Counted from the first letter of the stretch, positions 34,136 through 46,756 are shown. The stretch: 64,000 nt of DNA from Antilocapra americana (GCA_007570785.1 ML664199.1:22116748-22180747); one strand, 5' to 3'. The notes: generated from the letters alone by a model not told the origin. A program made the numbers and translations.

Positions 34136-35448
34136 TTTATGAAAAACAGAGAATAAATTCTACCATGTAAGTTACTGGTAAAGACTAATGGGGGAAAATG
34201 GCACAATGACTATAGAATCTGCAATTACTGAAATAACTAAGGTTACTCAGAGCATACTATATAGTTCAGGCCAACTCAGTCTTCAATTAGAGAAGAACTA
34301 CTGCTCTGAACCTCTGCAGTAAATAGAGATGGAAGAGCACCACCGCCCTCTGTGATGGAACCATAGAAAAATGAAGGTCAGACCTTTCTGCTAAGGTGCT
34401 TCTGGCCAAGTTGTCACCTGTACATCCAGACCATAATTATGCATCTAATTGTGGCTGGGTGGGTTGGTTGGTTATCTTGGAATCCAGTCACCTTCACAAG
34501 GGATTTGAATCTGTTCTAAAAACATATGGTGGTTATTTGAGGCTATGTCCTGCCACCCGAGTTGTGTGAGTCCATCCCAGTTTTAAGTCCTGCCTGCCTC
34601 ATCTCTGTCCACGTTGATATTGTTTTGATATTCTGCCAGGTGAAGACCAGCACCCCACAAAGCTGATCAGTTTTCTGGTGAAGGATGATGAAATTCAAAT
34701 ATACATATTTATCAGTTAATTTTCACATCTCTGCTTCCAAAATGGCCCTCAGTTCACAAGACCCTGAAGATGCAAGTGGCTACTATAAATCTGCCCAACA
34801 GAATGGGCACCAAGACACTCTCAACTCTGACTTCCTTATGAGTCTATTCTTAGCTTGACAATGACCCTCCTCAGAGGAGGTGCCCAGCAGCCTCATGGAA
34901 ACGCCTGCACATCCCCCTCTAGCTGCACTAAAGCTCCTTGTCTTTGATGTCAGAGACCTGTCACCTTTTATTTCCTCTTATGCAAACAGAGTGCATGGTC
35001 CCCTCAAGGATCAAAATGCAGTCCATCAAGGCACTGAAAAACTGGAAATAAACCCAGATTTGAGAAGCCAGACAATCAGATCAGTACACCCTCCCCAGAG
35101 CTAAGCATGTTTCTGAACACGGTCATGTGGCTTATCTTCTTGGTTCACTTGCAGGGGGCTTTCCTCTCCCAATGGCACCCCTGTCTAAACTCCACAGAGA
35201 TGTCTGTACATTCCTTGGGGATGTTCATTTGATTTCTAAATAAAGGCAAGTGAATGGCAGGGCCGGGGGACTTGCATCACTTTACTTTAGCTTCAGGGTC
35301 CGGCTCCCACCACCTTCTCTGCTCTATGACCCAACCAGCACTTATGATGCATTGTCCCAGCACCTTCACCATTTATAGCACAAAAGCTATTTAGCCAGTG
35401 CCTGCAACCCTTCAGCCTGCAGTGCCTTGACAGCAGAGGTTATAGGAA
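34136..35448. other. Single-copy noncoding stretch
   Basis: No repeat or gene recognised. A 74-codon plus frame (34880-35104) has no family features. Confidence 0.5.
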
Positions 35449-35490
35449 AAAAGAGAGAGAGAGGGAGATGAGGAGAGAGAGAAAGAGAGA
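35449..35490. repeat. GA-rich polypurine tract
   Basis: About 42 bases of almost pure purine with repeated AGAGAG units and GGGAGATGAGG inside. It could be length-variable and, in principle, triplex-forming. Confidence 0.85.
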
Positions 35491-36226
35491 ACAATGTGCA
35501 ATCGGCACTGCATTAGAGATGGAAAAAGTACTTAAAGCCTGCAACATTCATCAAGACTGAATACATAAATGCCACATTTTGAATAAGCGAAGCAAAAGAC
35601 AATGACAAAGGAAAGGCGCATTGCTTCAGGAATCTCTATCATTTTCATTTGCTGCTGTCAGGAACCTGTTTTTTGCCTCTCACTCTATCAGCCATTATAG
35701 CATTAATGAAGTAACCTCACATAGTTATTGACTGGCTTGTCAGAGGCCCTGCCTGATCCCTTAATAGAAACCATTGGTCTTCAGTTAAAAATGGGGTGAG
35801 CTGGGAGGTACTGTGGGCATGTGCTGAATTTCAAGTGCACTCCTGAGGTTATCAAAAGCCATGAAATGCAAATTATTATATTTTTTAAACACACAGATTT
35901 CATGCAACTGAGCATATAAAATTGACTAATATTGTACTTTATGCATGCCTTATAATGTTTTCAAATATGCTCTGCATATGTTCTTCTCCCAGAAAGTTGT
36001 GGGTGGTATTTGAATAAGCAGAGGTAGGCCTAGTTTTCATTTTGTTTTTGAGTTCTCTCCTGCTTGCTGTAAGCTGGCACTTCTACCTAACACAAAGCCA
36101 TGCTGATGCACTGTCTACTCAAACACCATCACCAATTCTTTGTCTGAATTTGAGTCTTAGATGAAAATCATTTTTTCTTTCCCCATCTAACAGTATTCAG
36201 ATCTGTAAACCAGTATATCATTTACT
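35491..36226. other. Single-copy stretch, candidate conserved noncoding block
   Basis: Free of recognised repeats for over 700 bases. It contains an octamer ATGCAAAT at 35866-35873 and several TAAT cores. I infer possible regulatory function only from the absence of repeats and the motif texture. Confidence 0.35.
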
Positions 36227-36520
36227 AGCAACTGCAGACGGAGAAGGCAATGGCACCCCACCCCAGTTCTCTTGCCTGGAAAATCCCATGGACAGAGGAG
36301 CCTGGTGGGCTGCAGTCCATGGGGTCGCTAAGAGTCGGACAGGACTGAGTGACTTCACTTTCACTTTTCACTTTCATGCATTGAAGAAGGAAATGGCAAC
36401 CCACTCCAGTGTCCTTGCATGGAGAATCCCAGGGGCGGCGGAGCCTGGTGGGCTGCCATCTATCAGGTAGCACAGAGTTGGACACGACTGAAGCGACTTA
36501 GCAGCAGCAGCAACTGCAGA
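36227..36520 (+). mobile_element. Bov-A2 SINE with target-site duplication
   Basis: Sense Bov-A2 dimer (36239-36508) with a CACTTTCACTTTTCACTTTC linker and an AGCAGCAGC tail. The 12-base duplication AGCAACTGCAGA occurs at 36227-36238 and 36509-36520. Its first bases merge with the AGC tail. Confidence 0.96.
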
Positions 36521-37714
36521 TTGGCAGGTCTAAAGAATAAATTCCTGTCCCAAAAGGCATTGAATTGGAAAAATCATCCTAGATGCAAAGTGTTTAATTC
36601 CAGTACCACACCACTATGGAGCAGATATGTTAAAATGTAAGCACAGTAAGATAGAAAAGGGTAAAAAATAAAAATAAAAAAGAAAAGTCAATGACAAAAA
36701 ACTTGGAAAGTTGCTTATATTTCTTCTAATTCTCTGAATCAGGAGAAGCAAAGACAATGACTACAGGGTCAAGTTTGAGGGCATCTTCAAAGAGACACTG
36801 ATAATAATGCATAGCTAGCTTTGTTTGGGGGGCACATTGCCCGCTGGCTTCATACTGGTATTTAATTGGATCATTCTCCCAGTATAAAGCCCTGACCTTT
36901 TCTCAGTTTCTCTGGGGAGGAAATGTGGTATCTATGCTTCTGGATTTGCATCACGGTTCCCACAAACTGGCTCTCTCTGACAGTAGATTATGTGCGTTCC
37001 TTACCTTTGGGATCATCCAAAAACTAAGAACAAGAAGCTCAAAAAGTTCTTCTCTGCATATTTTACTCTCAAATACCTTGTTGCTGCTCTTTGCCATCAG
37101 GAGTATCTTAGCTCAACTGATTCCTCACATAGATAATCTGTAGACTCACTGAAATACACTACATTTTTTTTCATTTAGCAGTGAAATTAAAGACCCAAGA
37201 CTTAGCTACCATATAAACATTGATGGTCAACTTCCAAAGGTTCAAGGTAGCTGAAAAATATTGACTGGCTCCCATCCTTAGTCCATTATATTCAAGGAAC
37301 TATTTCATTAACCTGGATAAAGAATGAAAATATGTTCCTTCTGAGGCATTTGTTTTCTTTTAAACTGGACCCAAATTATTCAAGAAAAGCAAATTTCTTA
37401 TAGTTCCTTTCATAGGTGCACAAAATCAACAAATCTCCAAATTATCAGGGTGCAAATGATCAATATTCTTGATCTTGGGCATTAATGATGACTACTCATT
37501 GCCTACATTATTAGGAAGCTCTTTATCATGAGGTAGAGGATTGATCCAGATGCGAACAAAGATTACAAACTTCTTAAATGTATAAGCTCAAGTAAAAAAT
37601 GGAAATGTATCATTCACTCATAGCTACTTTGAAATTTGTATTACATTTCTTATGTTAACAAACATAAAAGATAAATTCATATAACTCAAACTAGAAGCCA
37701 CCTTCTTGTCATTT
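36521..37714. other. Single-copy noncoding stretch
   Basis: No repeat or exon recognised. A 72-codon plus frame at 36925-37143 is unremarkable. Confidence 0.5.
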
Positions 37715-37799
37715 TAATTCAGTGTTCTCATGCTACACATGAAGAAAACAGTGTCCCAAATAAGAATGACTTGTTCAAGCTCACATAGTAAGTCACTGA
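37715..37799 (-). mobile_element. MIR fragment, antisense
   Basis: Short antisense MIR-like piece: ACACATGAAGAAAACAGTG and TTGTTCAAGCTCACATAGT. It abuts an antisense L2. Confidence 0.5.
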
Positions 37800-38410
37800 C
37801 AGTTATGCATTCACTTCATACATTTATTTAGGCATATCCTATATGTGAGGCACTGGAGTAAAACCTGGAAACATAGAGACTGCATATACCTGGCCTCTAA
37901 TTTCAGGGAGCTTACGGAATTAGGAACCACAGACTCTGCAATGATTTGTAGTAAGTGCACTAAAAGAAGTAGATATTAACAATGAAGGTTGACAGACAAA
38001 GGAATATTTAAGCTGAGACTTGAAAGATAAAACGGATTTAAGCATATGAAGAGATGGGAAAAAGAGCTTACCATTAGGTATTCGGCCAAGGACACCACAT
38101 GTGTGAGAAGTCAGAGGTAAGAAGTAAGATGGTGCGCTGAAGAAACAAAACAGGATGATGCAGACTGGAGTAAGGGCTGGGAAGTAAGGGGACTGGTTAG
38201 TTGGCAGAGGCCGTGTGCGGGCAGAGGTAACAACTCTGAACTTCCGCCTTAGGGCATTCTGAAGTCATTAACAGGGCAGTGAGCTAATCAAATTTAGAAG
38301 TTCAATCTGGCTAGCACTTGAAGAAGAAAAGGGCAAGACTAGAGAAAGGGAGACCATTTAAAACTATAACAAGCGAGAGATGGAAAATGTGGACACTGAA
38401 GTGGGCATAT
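37800..38410 (-). mobile_element. L2 LINE, antisense, long
   Basis: From the L2 terminus inwards: TTTAGGCATATCCTATATG, TGAGGCACTGGAGTAAAACC, TTTAAGCTGAGACTTGAAAG, GGGCATTCTGAAGTCATTAA and AAGTTCAATCTGGCTAGC. The order fits about 600 bases of antisense L2. Confidence 0.75.
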
Positions 38411-39165
38411 TGAAGAAATATTTAGGAGTAAATATGACATACCCTGGTGATGGAGCAGGAAGAGGTAAGGAAGAAACAGAAGGGAAGTGTGCCTTCCACA
38501 TTTTTGGTTGGGGCAAATGAACACTGGATAGTTCCATTCACTGTAAGAGAAATAGGACGGGATCACTTTTCCATGAAAGAAAATGATGAGTTCTACTTAG
38601 GTTAAACAATTAATGCCCATTCAGGTCATCAAGTGAATAAATATGGCAAAAATCTAAATTTGGAATTTAGATTTGGAATGGAATCTGGGCCTACAGATCT
38701 CCTATCCAGTCCTTTTTCTGTGTAACTGCATGAATGACTCCTTGTCAACTTTCTGCAAAGTAAATATTAAACAATTTTGAGACAATGGAGAGCTTCTTTG
38801 GAATACACACTTAAGACTTTTCAGTTTTTACAGTCTCAAAAGTTATGGTACAATTTTTCAGCTAGTACATTATCAGTTATAAAAGAAAAAAATATATAAT
38901 CACCTTATATTTTCTGTATTTATCACATTATAGCTCACAAAGAACTTTCACAATTGTGAGTTACCACATTTAATCTCCCAATGGAAATGTCCTTTGCACT
39001 GTTTCCAGTCACTGCCTGAAACAGCTTTCTACAACTTCTAGTAGGATGTCCATGTCAACCCTATGACATTGCTTGAGTACTCAGATCCACAGTCAGCTGC
39101 CCTCTGGTATCTGCTCTATACATGGTCATTTGCTAAATAGAGAACTGAATTAGAATATCCTCAGG
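38411..39165. other. Single-copy noncoding stretch
   Basis: No repeat recognised. A small direct repeat built on ATTTGGAAT lies at 38657-38680. Confidence 0.5.
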
Positions 39166-39339
39166 GTCCTATTTAGAGTGTCCCTGGTGGCGCAGATGGT
39201 AAAGCATCCACTTGCAATGCAGAAGACCTGGGTTTGATTCCTGGGTTGGGAAGATCCTCTGGAGAAGGAAATGGCAACCCACTCCAGTACTCTTGCTTGG
39301 GAAATTCCATGGATGGAGGAGCCTACCAAAGTCCTATTT
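39166..39339 (+). mobile_element. Bov-tA SINE lacking its 3' end, with duplication
   Basis: Sense Bov-tA (39175-39330) with an intact tRNA-derived head and the first half of the Bov-A body. It stops just after ATGGATGGAGGAGCCTACC, so about the last 50-60 bases are absent. GTCCTATTT flanks it at 39166-39174 and 39331-39339. The 91-codon minus frame here is a SINE shadow. Confidence 0.88.
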
Positions 39340-39889
39340 GGCTTTAAGTTAAGACCATCCAAGTGGTCTCCCAGGCTTGTGATTCCAAGCCTGAGGTCTA
39401 AGGTTCCAGGATATTGAACTTTCACTACATTATTTGTAAATTAGAGACACACACAAGGAAGAAAAAGAAATATATACCATGTTAGACATCTCCAAGAGGA
39501 AAGTGATAGCAGGAGGAAGGAGCTTCAGTGGAGACTCACTGGGATGGTGAGCTGGCAAAAGGTTGAGGAAGCCATGGAAAATAAGGGGAGTTGGGTGTGT
39601 TATTTAAGCATCGTGTTGACTCAAATCCTTGCAACAAATGCTCCCGCTTCCTCAACTTAAAGTGCAGGAGTAGATTCCTAGGCCAAAGTCTGCTTCGCCT
39701 CATCAAAACTCACAAAGGGGATACTTATATTTTCATCATATCATCAGTAAGAAGCAGTAAGCTCTTCTTTTTCTTGGTGTTCATGGGGACAAACTGCAAT
39801 AACTAAGAGCAAAGAATTGAGGACTGCAGGAGGGGCAGAGGAAGGAAAAGGTGTTTGATATTAGATCAAATCATGGGTCATGTGTATAA
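39340..39889. other. Unassigned noncoding stretch
   Basis: Nothing recognised. Confidence 0.5.
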
Positions 39890-40010
39890 CTTTTTTTTTT
39901 AACAGACACACATCACCTACACATCCATCACACATACATATGTATCTATATATGCACATGCTCCTCATGCAAATGCATGCACACCCCCAGAGTCACATAT
40001 ATGCATACCA
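39890..40010. repeat. CA/CAT-rich low-complexity tract
   Basis: A degenerate CA-rich stretch with CACATCCATCACACATACA and ATGCATGCACAC. It is imperfect and probably an old microsatellite. Confidence 0.6.
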
Positions 40011-42966
40011 TTCTCCAGAAACGTATGGGCAGCACATTCCCTCTGCCTGCACTGCACAGCCACCCAGCCCTCCAGCTTCCTTCCAACGCACAGGCCACTG
40101 GAAAGACACTGAGGTTTGATCTGGGAAACAGAGCAGTTGGAGGTCCTAGAGGAGTGGTCTCCCAAGCTTTACTTCTCTTGTTTATTCTTCTTAATGTGCT
40201 GGCAGCACGATATCACCAAGTGCTCTTTCCCTCTAAGGACAATATTGCCCACAGCTCTTTTCTTCAAAGGAACAGAGAAATGAGTGGGCTGTATAGTGTT
40301 CTGCTTAAGCCCATAGTTTCTGCTTCTTAAAATGTGTTTAATGAGAGGACTTGTCATTTGTAGAAAGGAACAAAAAAGTTAAGGGCACATTTAGATTTTT
40401 CCATACTAATTAAATGCTTATTCCCAGGGAAGCATTTGGGTTTTCAACCAAATCTCCAAAGTTTGTTGGCCTCCTGGATTAAACAAGTCCATTTCCACCC
40501 CCCAACCTGGCCCTGACTTTTGTTTCATTATGTAGATCTGACATTTACCTCACAAAAGTGCTGGCACAGAGAAGACACAATGAAAATTTCCTCTCCTACT
40601 GAAGTGCAGAATTCAAGATGGCCCCATGCAGAAGTTCTGCTGTCACAGGACCCAGCCCTGAGCCTTGCACATGCTGTGCTGTCTTCCCTGGAGTACTGAT
40701 GCTCATCCACGCCTTCTCAAATGAGCCTCAGAGATGTTTCTAGCCAAAACTGCTAAGCCAAACCACAGTATCTCCAAGCAAGACAGAAAAATGAATCAAA
40801 TCCCCAGTGGCAGCCTGAGACTGGAGAGTGTCATACTGTCTCAAGCTTCCGTTTCATACAATGTTCAGCATAGCTGAAACATGCAAATTGATCATCTTTT
40901 CTTCTAGGTCTTTCTTTTATTTTATTTTTAAGGATTCAAGAGCAGCAAAATAATTAGCATTCACTGAACTCAGTAGGGCATCCATGTATACTCTTACAGG
41001 GGGTCCAAGTAAAGGATGTTGTCCTGTAGAAACTTTTTGCTTTTTTACACAGAGGGGCTACAGTCTGGAATATCCAAATGTATCAAGACTTTGCATCCCT
41101 ATGCTGGGTTATTTGAAACTCCAATAGACACACTACAATGGGGAAATTACTTAATCTGCTTCAAGATTTATTGCTATTGTGCTCCATACACCAGGTTAAA
41201 ATAGAATACCTCAGAGAGGCCTCAGCGGGTCAGGAGTCTAATTTGCACTGCAAGTATTTCACAGCACATTACAAAGTTTCGGACAGAGCCTTTAATCCTC
41301 AAAATCATTAAATCCTACCTTTGCATTGATATGCATATAAAAACATTCTGCCAAATGAATCTGCTTTGTGTTGCCCTCAAAATACTGCTGCAACACAGAA
41401 AAGAGTAAGAATCTGAAACATTCTATGGCTCACAGGGGTACAGTTTATCAAAAGGTGAAAGAGAGTTTGTGTAAAGCAAAAAAAGGAACTATTGTGTTGG
41501 ATTGATTTAAGACTAAATATATGCTGCTCAAAAAAAATGAATTTTTCACCTGTCAGGCAGTCATTTTTACAAATGTATGATATGAGTACTGATTAGTGAA
41601 CATGTTCTGTTTTATGTGAATTATAATATAACCCTTTGCTTCCTTGCTGTTCATCTTAGAGTTTCCCCTTTCGTGGGACTCATATAGAGTTTCAGTTCCT
41701 AGGAAAAAGGTTAAGAGACACATTCACTGCAAAGTAGAATTGATCTTTCGAAATCATCAAGTGGGCTTAGAGTGAAAGAGGAAAGCAGTGCTGAGTGAAA
41801 ACAAAGAAACTTGTGCGCAGTGTGGAGGCTGTCAGTACATAAGGCACCAAATTCCATTTTCATATAAGAAATACATGAGCACTGGCTCTCCTGACACTTG
41901 CGCTGACATTTCTCTGAAATTCTTATGACTTTGTCATCAGCCCACATATTTTCAAAACAAATTGTCTCATGTTTGTTTGCTTTAAAAACAAGATGCCATT
42001 GTCCTAGATGAAAATGCAACTTTACAGTAAAAATGTCATCATGAAAACACAAGGAAGGAAAAAAACTGAGAGGAAAATAAAAAATAGAGTCTAAGTAGTC
42101 TTTTCTACAGGCATGAATATTGGTGATTAAAAGTGATTTCAAAAACTATGGCAAATATATTCTTATATCTCATAAGAATACTGGATGAATAACGATAGGA
42201 TGTTTAAAAGCAATTTGTTTTTATGACACTTTTTTGTGAACTTGCAGAAATTAGTGACAACAGCAACAAAATCAAGGGCTATTGACATCTCATAGCTGAA
42301 AAGCATAAGCTGGCATCATTTTGCAACCTTGTTTTCCTTGGCTACAGGCAGAGTAAAAATAAAATATATCTGGCAGTTGAGAAATGGCAGGGTAGCTTCT
42401 GGAAATTGTATTATAGATTATTCACCAAATGAATTGTTTCTCTTTACTAAGATGTGAAACAGTAGATTGCAGGAAAAGCAATACAGATGTAACTGAAAAC
42501 CATAAGGCAACCCCACCTCCAAACCCACCACTTTTTCAAGTAGGCTGTGCTAGGCTGCAATTTTGATAATATTCCTGTGTCTGTTTGGAGAGAATCACTG
42601 ACTCATATCCAAAAGCTGCCCTTCTACTCTTTCAGAAAGTCAGACTTGAAAGGGGATTGAATTAAGTTGAGACCACACAATCTATTTTATCATTCTTAAG
42701 AAAATACATATGAAAAAAAGAATTAAATGAAAGATCACATCATGGAAGCCCACTCATTTGCTTAGTGAGAGATAGAAAACATAAGCAGCAAGTATGTGAC
42801 AACTTTTACTGGATATTTTTCAACTCCAAACAATGAGTCCTAGAATTTAGCTCCTAAAGAGAAGCTTTCTGAGATTGACTCTGAAGGAATGGCAAGAAGG
42901 ATGACCGATGGCAGGGAAACCTGCTAGAGATCCAGATTTCCTTCAAGACAACAATGAGCTAGTACT
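40011..42966. other. Single-copy noncoding stretch
   Basis: Nearly 3 kb without a recognised repeat or gene. The 143-codon minus frame at 41711-42142 starts with Met but matches no family, and composition does not change at its edges. The 41200-41420 part has dense AT-rich motifs including ATGCATAT and may be conserved (inference only). Confidence 0.45.
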
Positions 42967-43369
42967 ACTTATTGCATCCAAAGAAATGATGCATTTGAAT
43001 TGTGGTGCTGAAGAAGACCCTTGAGAGTCCCTCTGGCTGCAGGAGATCAAACCAGTCAAACCTAAAGGAAATCAACCTTGAATATTCATGGGAAGGGCTG
43101 ATGGCTAAAGCTGAGACTCCAATACTTTGGCCACCTAATACAAAGAGCTACCCACTGGCAAAGATCCTGATGCTGGGAGAGATTGAGGGCAGGAGGAAAA
43201 GGGGGTGACAGAGGATGAGATGGTTGGATAGTATCATGTACTCAATGGACAGGAGGTTGAGCGAACTCCAGGAGATGGTGATGGACAGGGAAGCCTGGTG
43301 TGCTATATTTCATGGAGTCACAAAGAGTCGGACATAATTTAGTGACTGAACAACAACAACTTATTGCAT
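42967..43369 (+). mobile_element. BovB LINE 3' end with (CAA)n tail and duplication
   Basis: Sense BovB tail: TTGAATTGTGGTGCTGAAGA, GAAGACCCTTGAGAGTCCC, GGATGAGATGGTTGGATAGT and the terminal block near CAAAGAGTCGGACATAATTT, then a (CAA)n tail. ACTTATTGCAT flanks it at 42967-42977 and 43359-43369, and the matching extends three bases further with one mismatch. The short plus frame 43002-43208 is BovB remnant. Confidence 0.94.
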
Positions 43370-44864
43370 TCAAGTGCGCTCAGCTCTTCCTGAAAGATTA
43401 GCCATGTCTATGGCCTCATTCAGCTAGAACAGTCTAACTTCTATAAACCAGCAATTGCAAGTTTAATTTAAACTTGTCAAATTTCATTTCAATTGTCTTC
43501 ATAACTAACTTCTGAACAGTCAATGATCAAATTATATATAGTGTTGGTCAGAGATTTTCTGTGGCCAGAACACAGATTTGACTATTTACAATCTTGATTT
43601 AGATGTTATTGTCCCTACCTATTTCTACATTATGTATATTACTACTAAAACCTCCGTGCATTCTTAGGAATGGAGATACAACCACTTGGACTCCAACTTC
43701 CTGCAGCAATAAATGCCCTGATGCTGGTTGTTTTGCCATTGATACTTGGGAAGTTAAGAAGCTTAGCAGTTAGGGAAAGAGGACACAAAAATAGGCTGTG
43801 CTGAAAAAAAAAAAAAAAAAAAGCCCAGAAGCTTAAGGAAATAAGACAAAATATGATACAAGAACTCTGAAGAATTAGAGAGTAGGTTATACAGGTTAAA
43901 AAAAAAAACAAAACAGATTTAAGACAAAAAGTGTTCTGAATGAAACATATGTATGTGGGTAAGAGTAGGGAGACTATACGTTTCAAAAAATAATAAATGC
44001 CTCTGGCTAAGGGGAACAAATTAAAAGTGATGATTACTACAGATGAGAACATGCATTCACCAAATGTCTTCTCAGGTACCCATTTCCTACAGATGGTCCA
44101 GCCCTGCTGCCTAAAGAAGAAAGAAAAGAAGAGGCTCCATTCAAACAGAGGGTTATTTAGCAATTGTTTGAATCCAGGAGCCTATAAAGTCATTGTAAGT
44201 CATATTTTCACTTGTTTTAATTAAAAAGGCTTTAACTCTCCCCTCATCACTTGTGGGCTGAATTGATTTCATTCAAGAGAGGCAGTTATGTATGAGAGTG
44301 ACCACTCTCTACTGAGTTAGGGGATCTCTCATGCAACACATCTCACCAGTTACAAGGTAGGGATGCAATTCTATGATTTATCATACATTTTACTGTTAAG
44401 TAATATAACATTATAGATACAATTTGTACCTATCTCTGTGCAGATTAGAGAGGTGGCACATGAAGAGAGGGTCACTAAACACAGAGCAAGGGCAAGGGCC
44501 AAGCTCTTCTCTTTAACAAGCTGCTCTAATACCACTTCTCTAATCCATGGAGAGGAAATACTAGATTGTTCCAGTAGCCTCTTCCAAGTCGTGCTCTTTG
44601 GGGCTGTGGGTTTTATTAAAACAAAGAGATGTGGGGGGGGGGGAATATAATTTCTATGTGCAAAAACAACTTTGGATTTATTGAGATTTCTCTCATTCCA
44701 AAGGTGATGGGATTCTTCACACTTGCATGAATATGGATGTGTGTGTAGACACACTTCACACTCATGGATGCAAATCCATATCCCACAGAAGCAGAATGCA
44801 TATTGACATTCTAATTTAAATAAGGACAAATTACAGAAATTTGCTGCTCAGATAATATCATTTA
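43370..44864. other. Unassigned noncoding stretch with A19 and G11 runs
   Basis: Homopolymers A19 (43804-43822) and G11 (44633-44643) occur. The 172-codon minus frame (43645-44163) runs through the A19 run as poly-Phe and has no recognisable domain. A 152-codon minus frame (44371-44829) is equally featureless and Cys/His-rich by chance. Confidence 0.5.
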
Positions 44865-45190
44865 GGTATTGCATTAGACCACTACAAGCCACTAAAAATA
44901 TAATGAAAGCTATGTATGTAATTTTACACAGTAGCTGAATTTTTAAAGTATAAATAAACAGGTGAAAATAAATTTTTATTTAACCAGATACATTCAAAAT
45001 ACTATCACTTTAACATGTTAGCAAAATTAAAACTGTTAGTGAGATATGTTGCATTATTTCTATCTGCTTAGTCCTTGAAAGTAGGTATATATTTTATAAT
45101 TAAAGCACATCTCATTTCAGGCTATACATTTCAAGACATCAGTAGCCACATGGGGCTTGTGGCTTCTATATCAGATAGCACAGCATTAGA
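44865..45190 (-). mobile_element. hAT-type MITE, MER group
   Basis: AATTTTTATTTAACCAGATA, AAAATACTATCACTTTAACA, AGTCCTTGAAAGTAGGTATA, TAAAGCACATCTCATTTCAG and AGTAGCCACATGGGGCTTGT match, in order, a common mammalian hAT MITE. The same family recurs at 54541-54841. The left terminus is degraded and the strand is nominal for a MITE. Confidence 0.7.
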
Positions 45191-46119
45191 ACTATGCACA
45201 TCTTCAGTGACTCCATGGTCTCCGTTATGGCTTTTCTGCATTGCTTGGAAAAGGGTGTATTTTTTTTAGCCATTTTACCCAAATAAGCAGAAGTTCTCAT
45301 AAGTACAAAATGGATGAATGATATTTCACTACAATGAATATAACTCTTTTCAATTCCACTGAGATCTAGGCTCCTGCTGCTGAAAAGGTAAGTTCTTTAA
45401 CCTCTGTCTGCTCTATCTATATTTCCTTTCTAAGGTCAATAAACGTGAACATAAATATCAACCTTAACAGACAACCCAGATTACTCTTATTGGAATACTC
45501 TATTTGTAATATTCTTTTTTCTGTAAGTCTTCTGTACCACTACTTCCAGCTTTATTAAACTCAACTAGACTTTCTTTTGCCCTGACTATACCCTCTTTAT
45601 AACAGGAAAATTATATAATCTGCTTGAATGGCAGTACAATGAGGTAGGCAAAGATATAAGGACACCGTTAGGCTGCCTCATAAACCCTCGCTTGTCATGG
45701 GACAAGTCATTGATTTCTATCGGCAATCTCATTGTAATGTCAGGCTGTAACTTGAATTCATTCTTTGCTCCTCTCTGAGGTAAACAATGGGCCAAAGAGT
45801 AGAAATGTACTAAAGTGAAAACACAGTAATACTTTCAGAAATAATTGGATAACCTGACTTGTCTGATATCTGAGAAAGCACAGGTTAGCAGGGCCTCACA
45901 TAACACCTGAACTAATTACCCCCCAAATTAGTATCTGTCTCTGGAGCTTGGAAGAAGTAATTCAACTGTGACTAGAGTTAGGGAACCAGTCAAGAGAAAG
46001 ATGAAAGGCAGGTCATTTGGGGGAAGAGAGGAAAACAGAAGCCCGTTCCTTTCATGTTAACCTCAGTCATTCTATCCATTAAGATATATAGCTGTCATAC
46101 AGATATGACTGTATGTTTG
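45191..46119. other. Single-copy noncoding stretch
   Basis: Nothing recognised. Confidence 0.5.
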
Positions 46120-46318
46120 TGGGAAAGACCATGAGTTTGGTTGGGTCAGACAGATTTGTTCTAAACTGTGGCCCTAGCAGTCATGGGCCGTGCATTATTG
46201 ATGAGTTTCTGTGAATCTTAGCTTTCCAACCTGCAGTAATGGCTCAGCATGGTATTTGTCCAGCTTCAGTTGCCAGAAATGTGTGTGCTCCCACGCTCAA
46301 CAAATGCTCTGTCATCTA
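46120..46318 (+). mobile_element. MIR SINE, diverged
   Basis: Pieces in MIR order: GGGTCAGACAGATTTGTTCT, TGAATCTTAGCTTTCCAACC, AACCTGCAGTAATGGCTCAG and CGCTCAACAAATGCTC. Divergence is strong. Confidence 0.5.
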
Positions 46319-46756
46319 GGGGCTAGGGAAGAACATGACTCAACATCTGCTTAGGAAACAGGCATGTGACAACAATGAGAGAAAGGTAGCTTGTATTTCT
46401 TCTTAAAGGTTCTTTCCAGCTCCATGTTACTTAGTTTCCAGCATCACTCACTGCCTTGCCAGCAAGATCCCATTCTGGGGAGCTCGCCCATATATTTTAG
46501 GCAGTCCAACGTTCTTTGTGAGGCTGTGTCTACTATTTGAGCTAAGTTCTTCCAGAGTGGAGTCAGTGCAGATGGTGTCTGTATTCATGTAAATTCTGTT
46601 AGGAAGAGGCCACAATAGTTTCTTCCTCTTTGCTCCCCAAATCGTTTGTGCTCACTCGTCTATGACTGGAAGCCAGGATTACTGTCACTTCCATTGTTTG
46701 TCCCTGTGTTGATGCACGATTGTCCTACGGACACTCATATACTGATACATATGTAT

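Noticed and set aside
41711..42142. 143-codon minus-strand open frame
   Set aside because: No recognisable domain. It lies in ordinary single-copy sequence and may be chance.
43645..44163. 172-codon minus-strand open frame
   Set aside because: It reads through the A19 run as poly-Phe, has no recognisable domain, and shows no promoter or splice context. AT-rich mammalian DNA gives such frames by chance.
44371..44829. 152-codon minus-strand open frame with many Cys and His
   Set aside because: The Cys/His spacing does not form a zinc-finger pattern, and part of the frame reads GT/CA-rich sequence.
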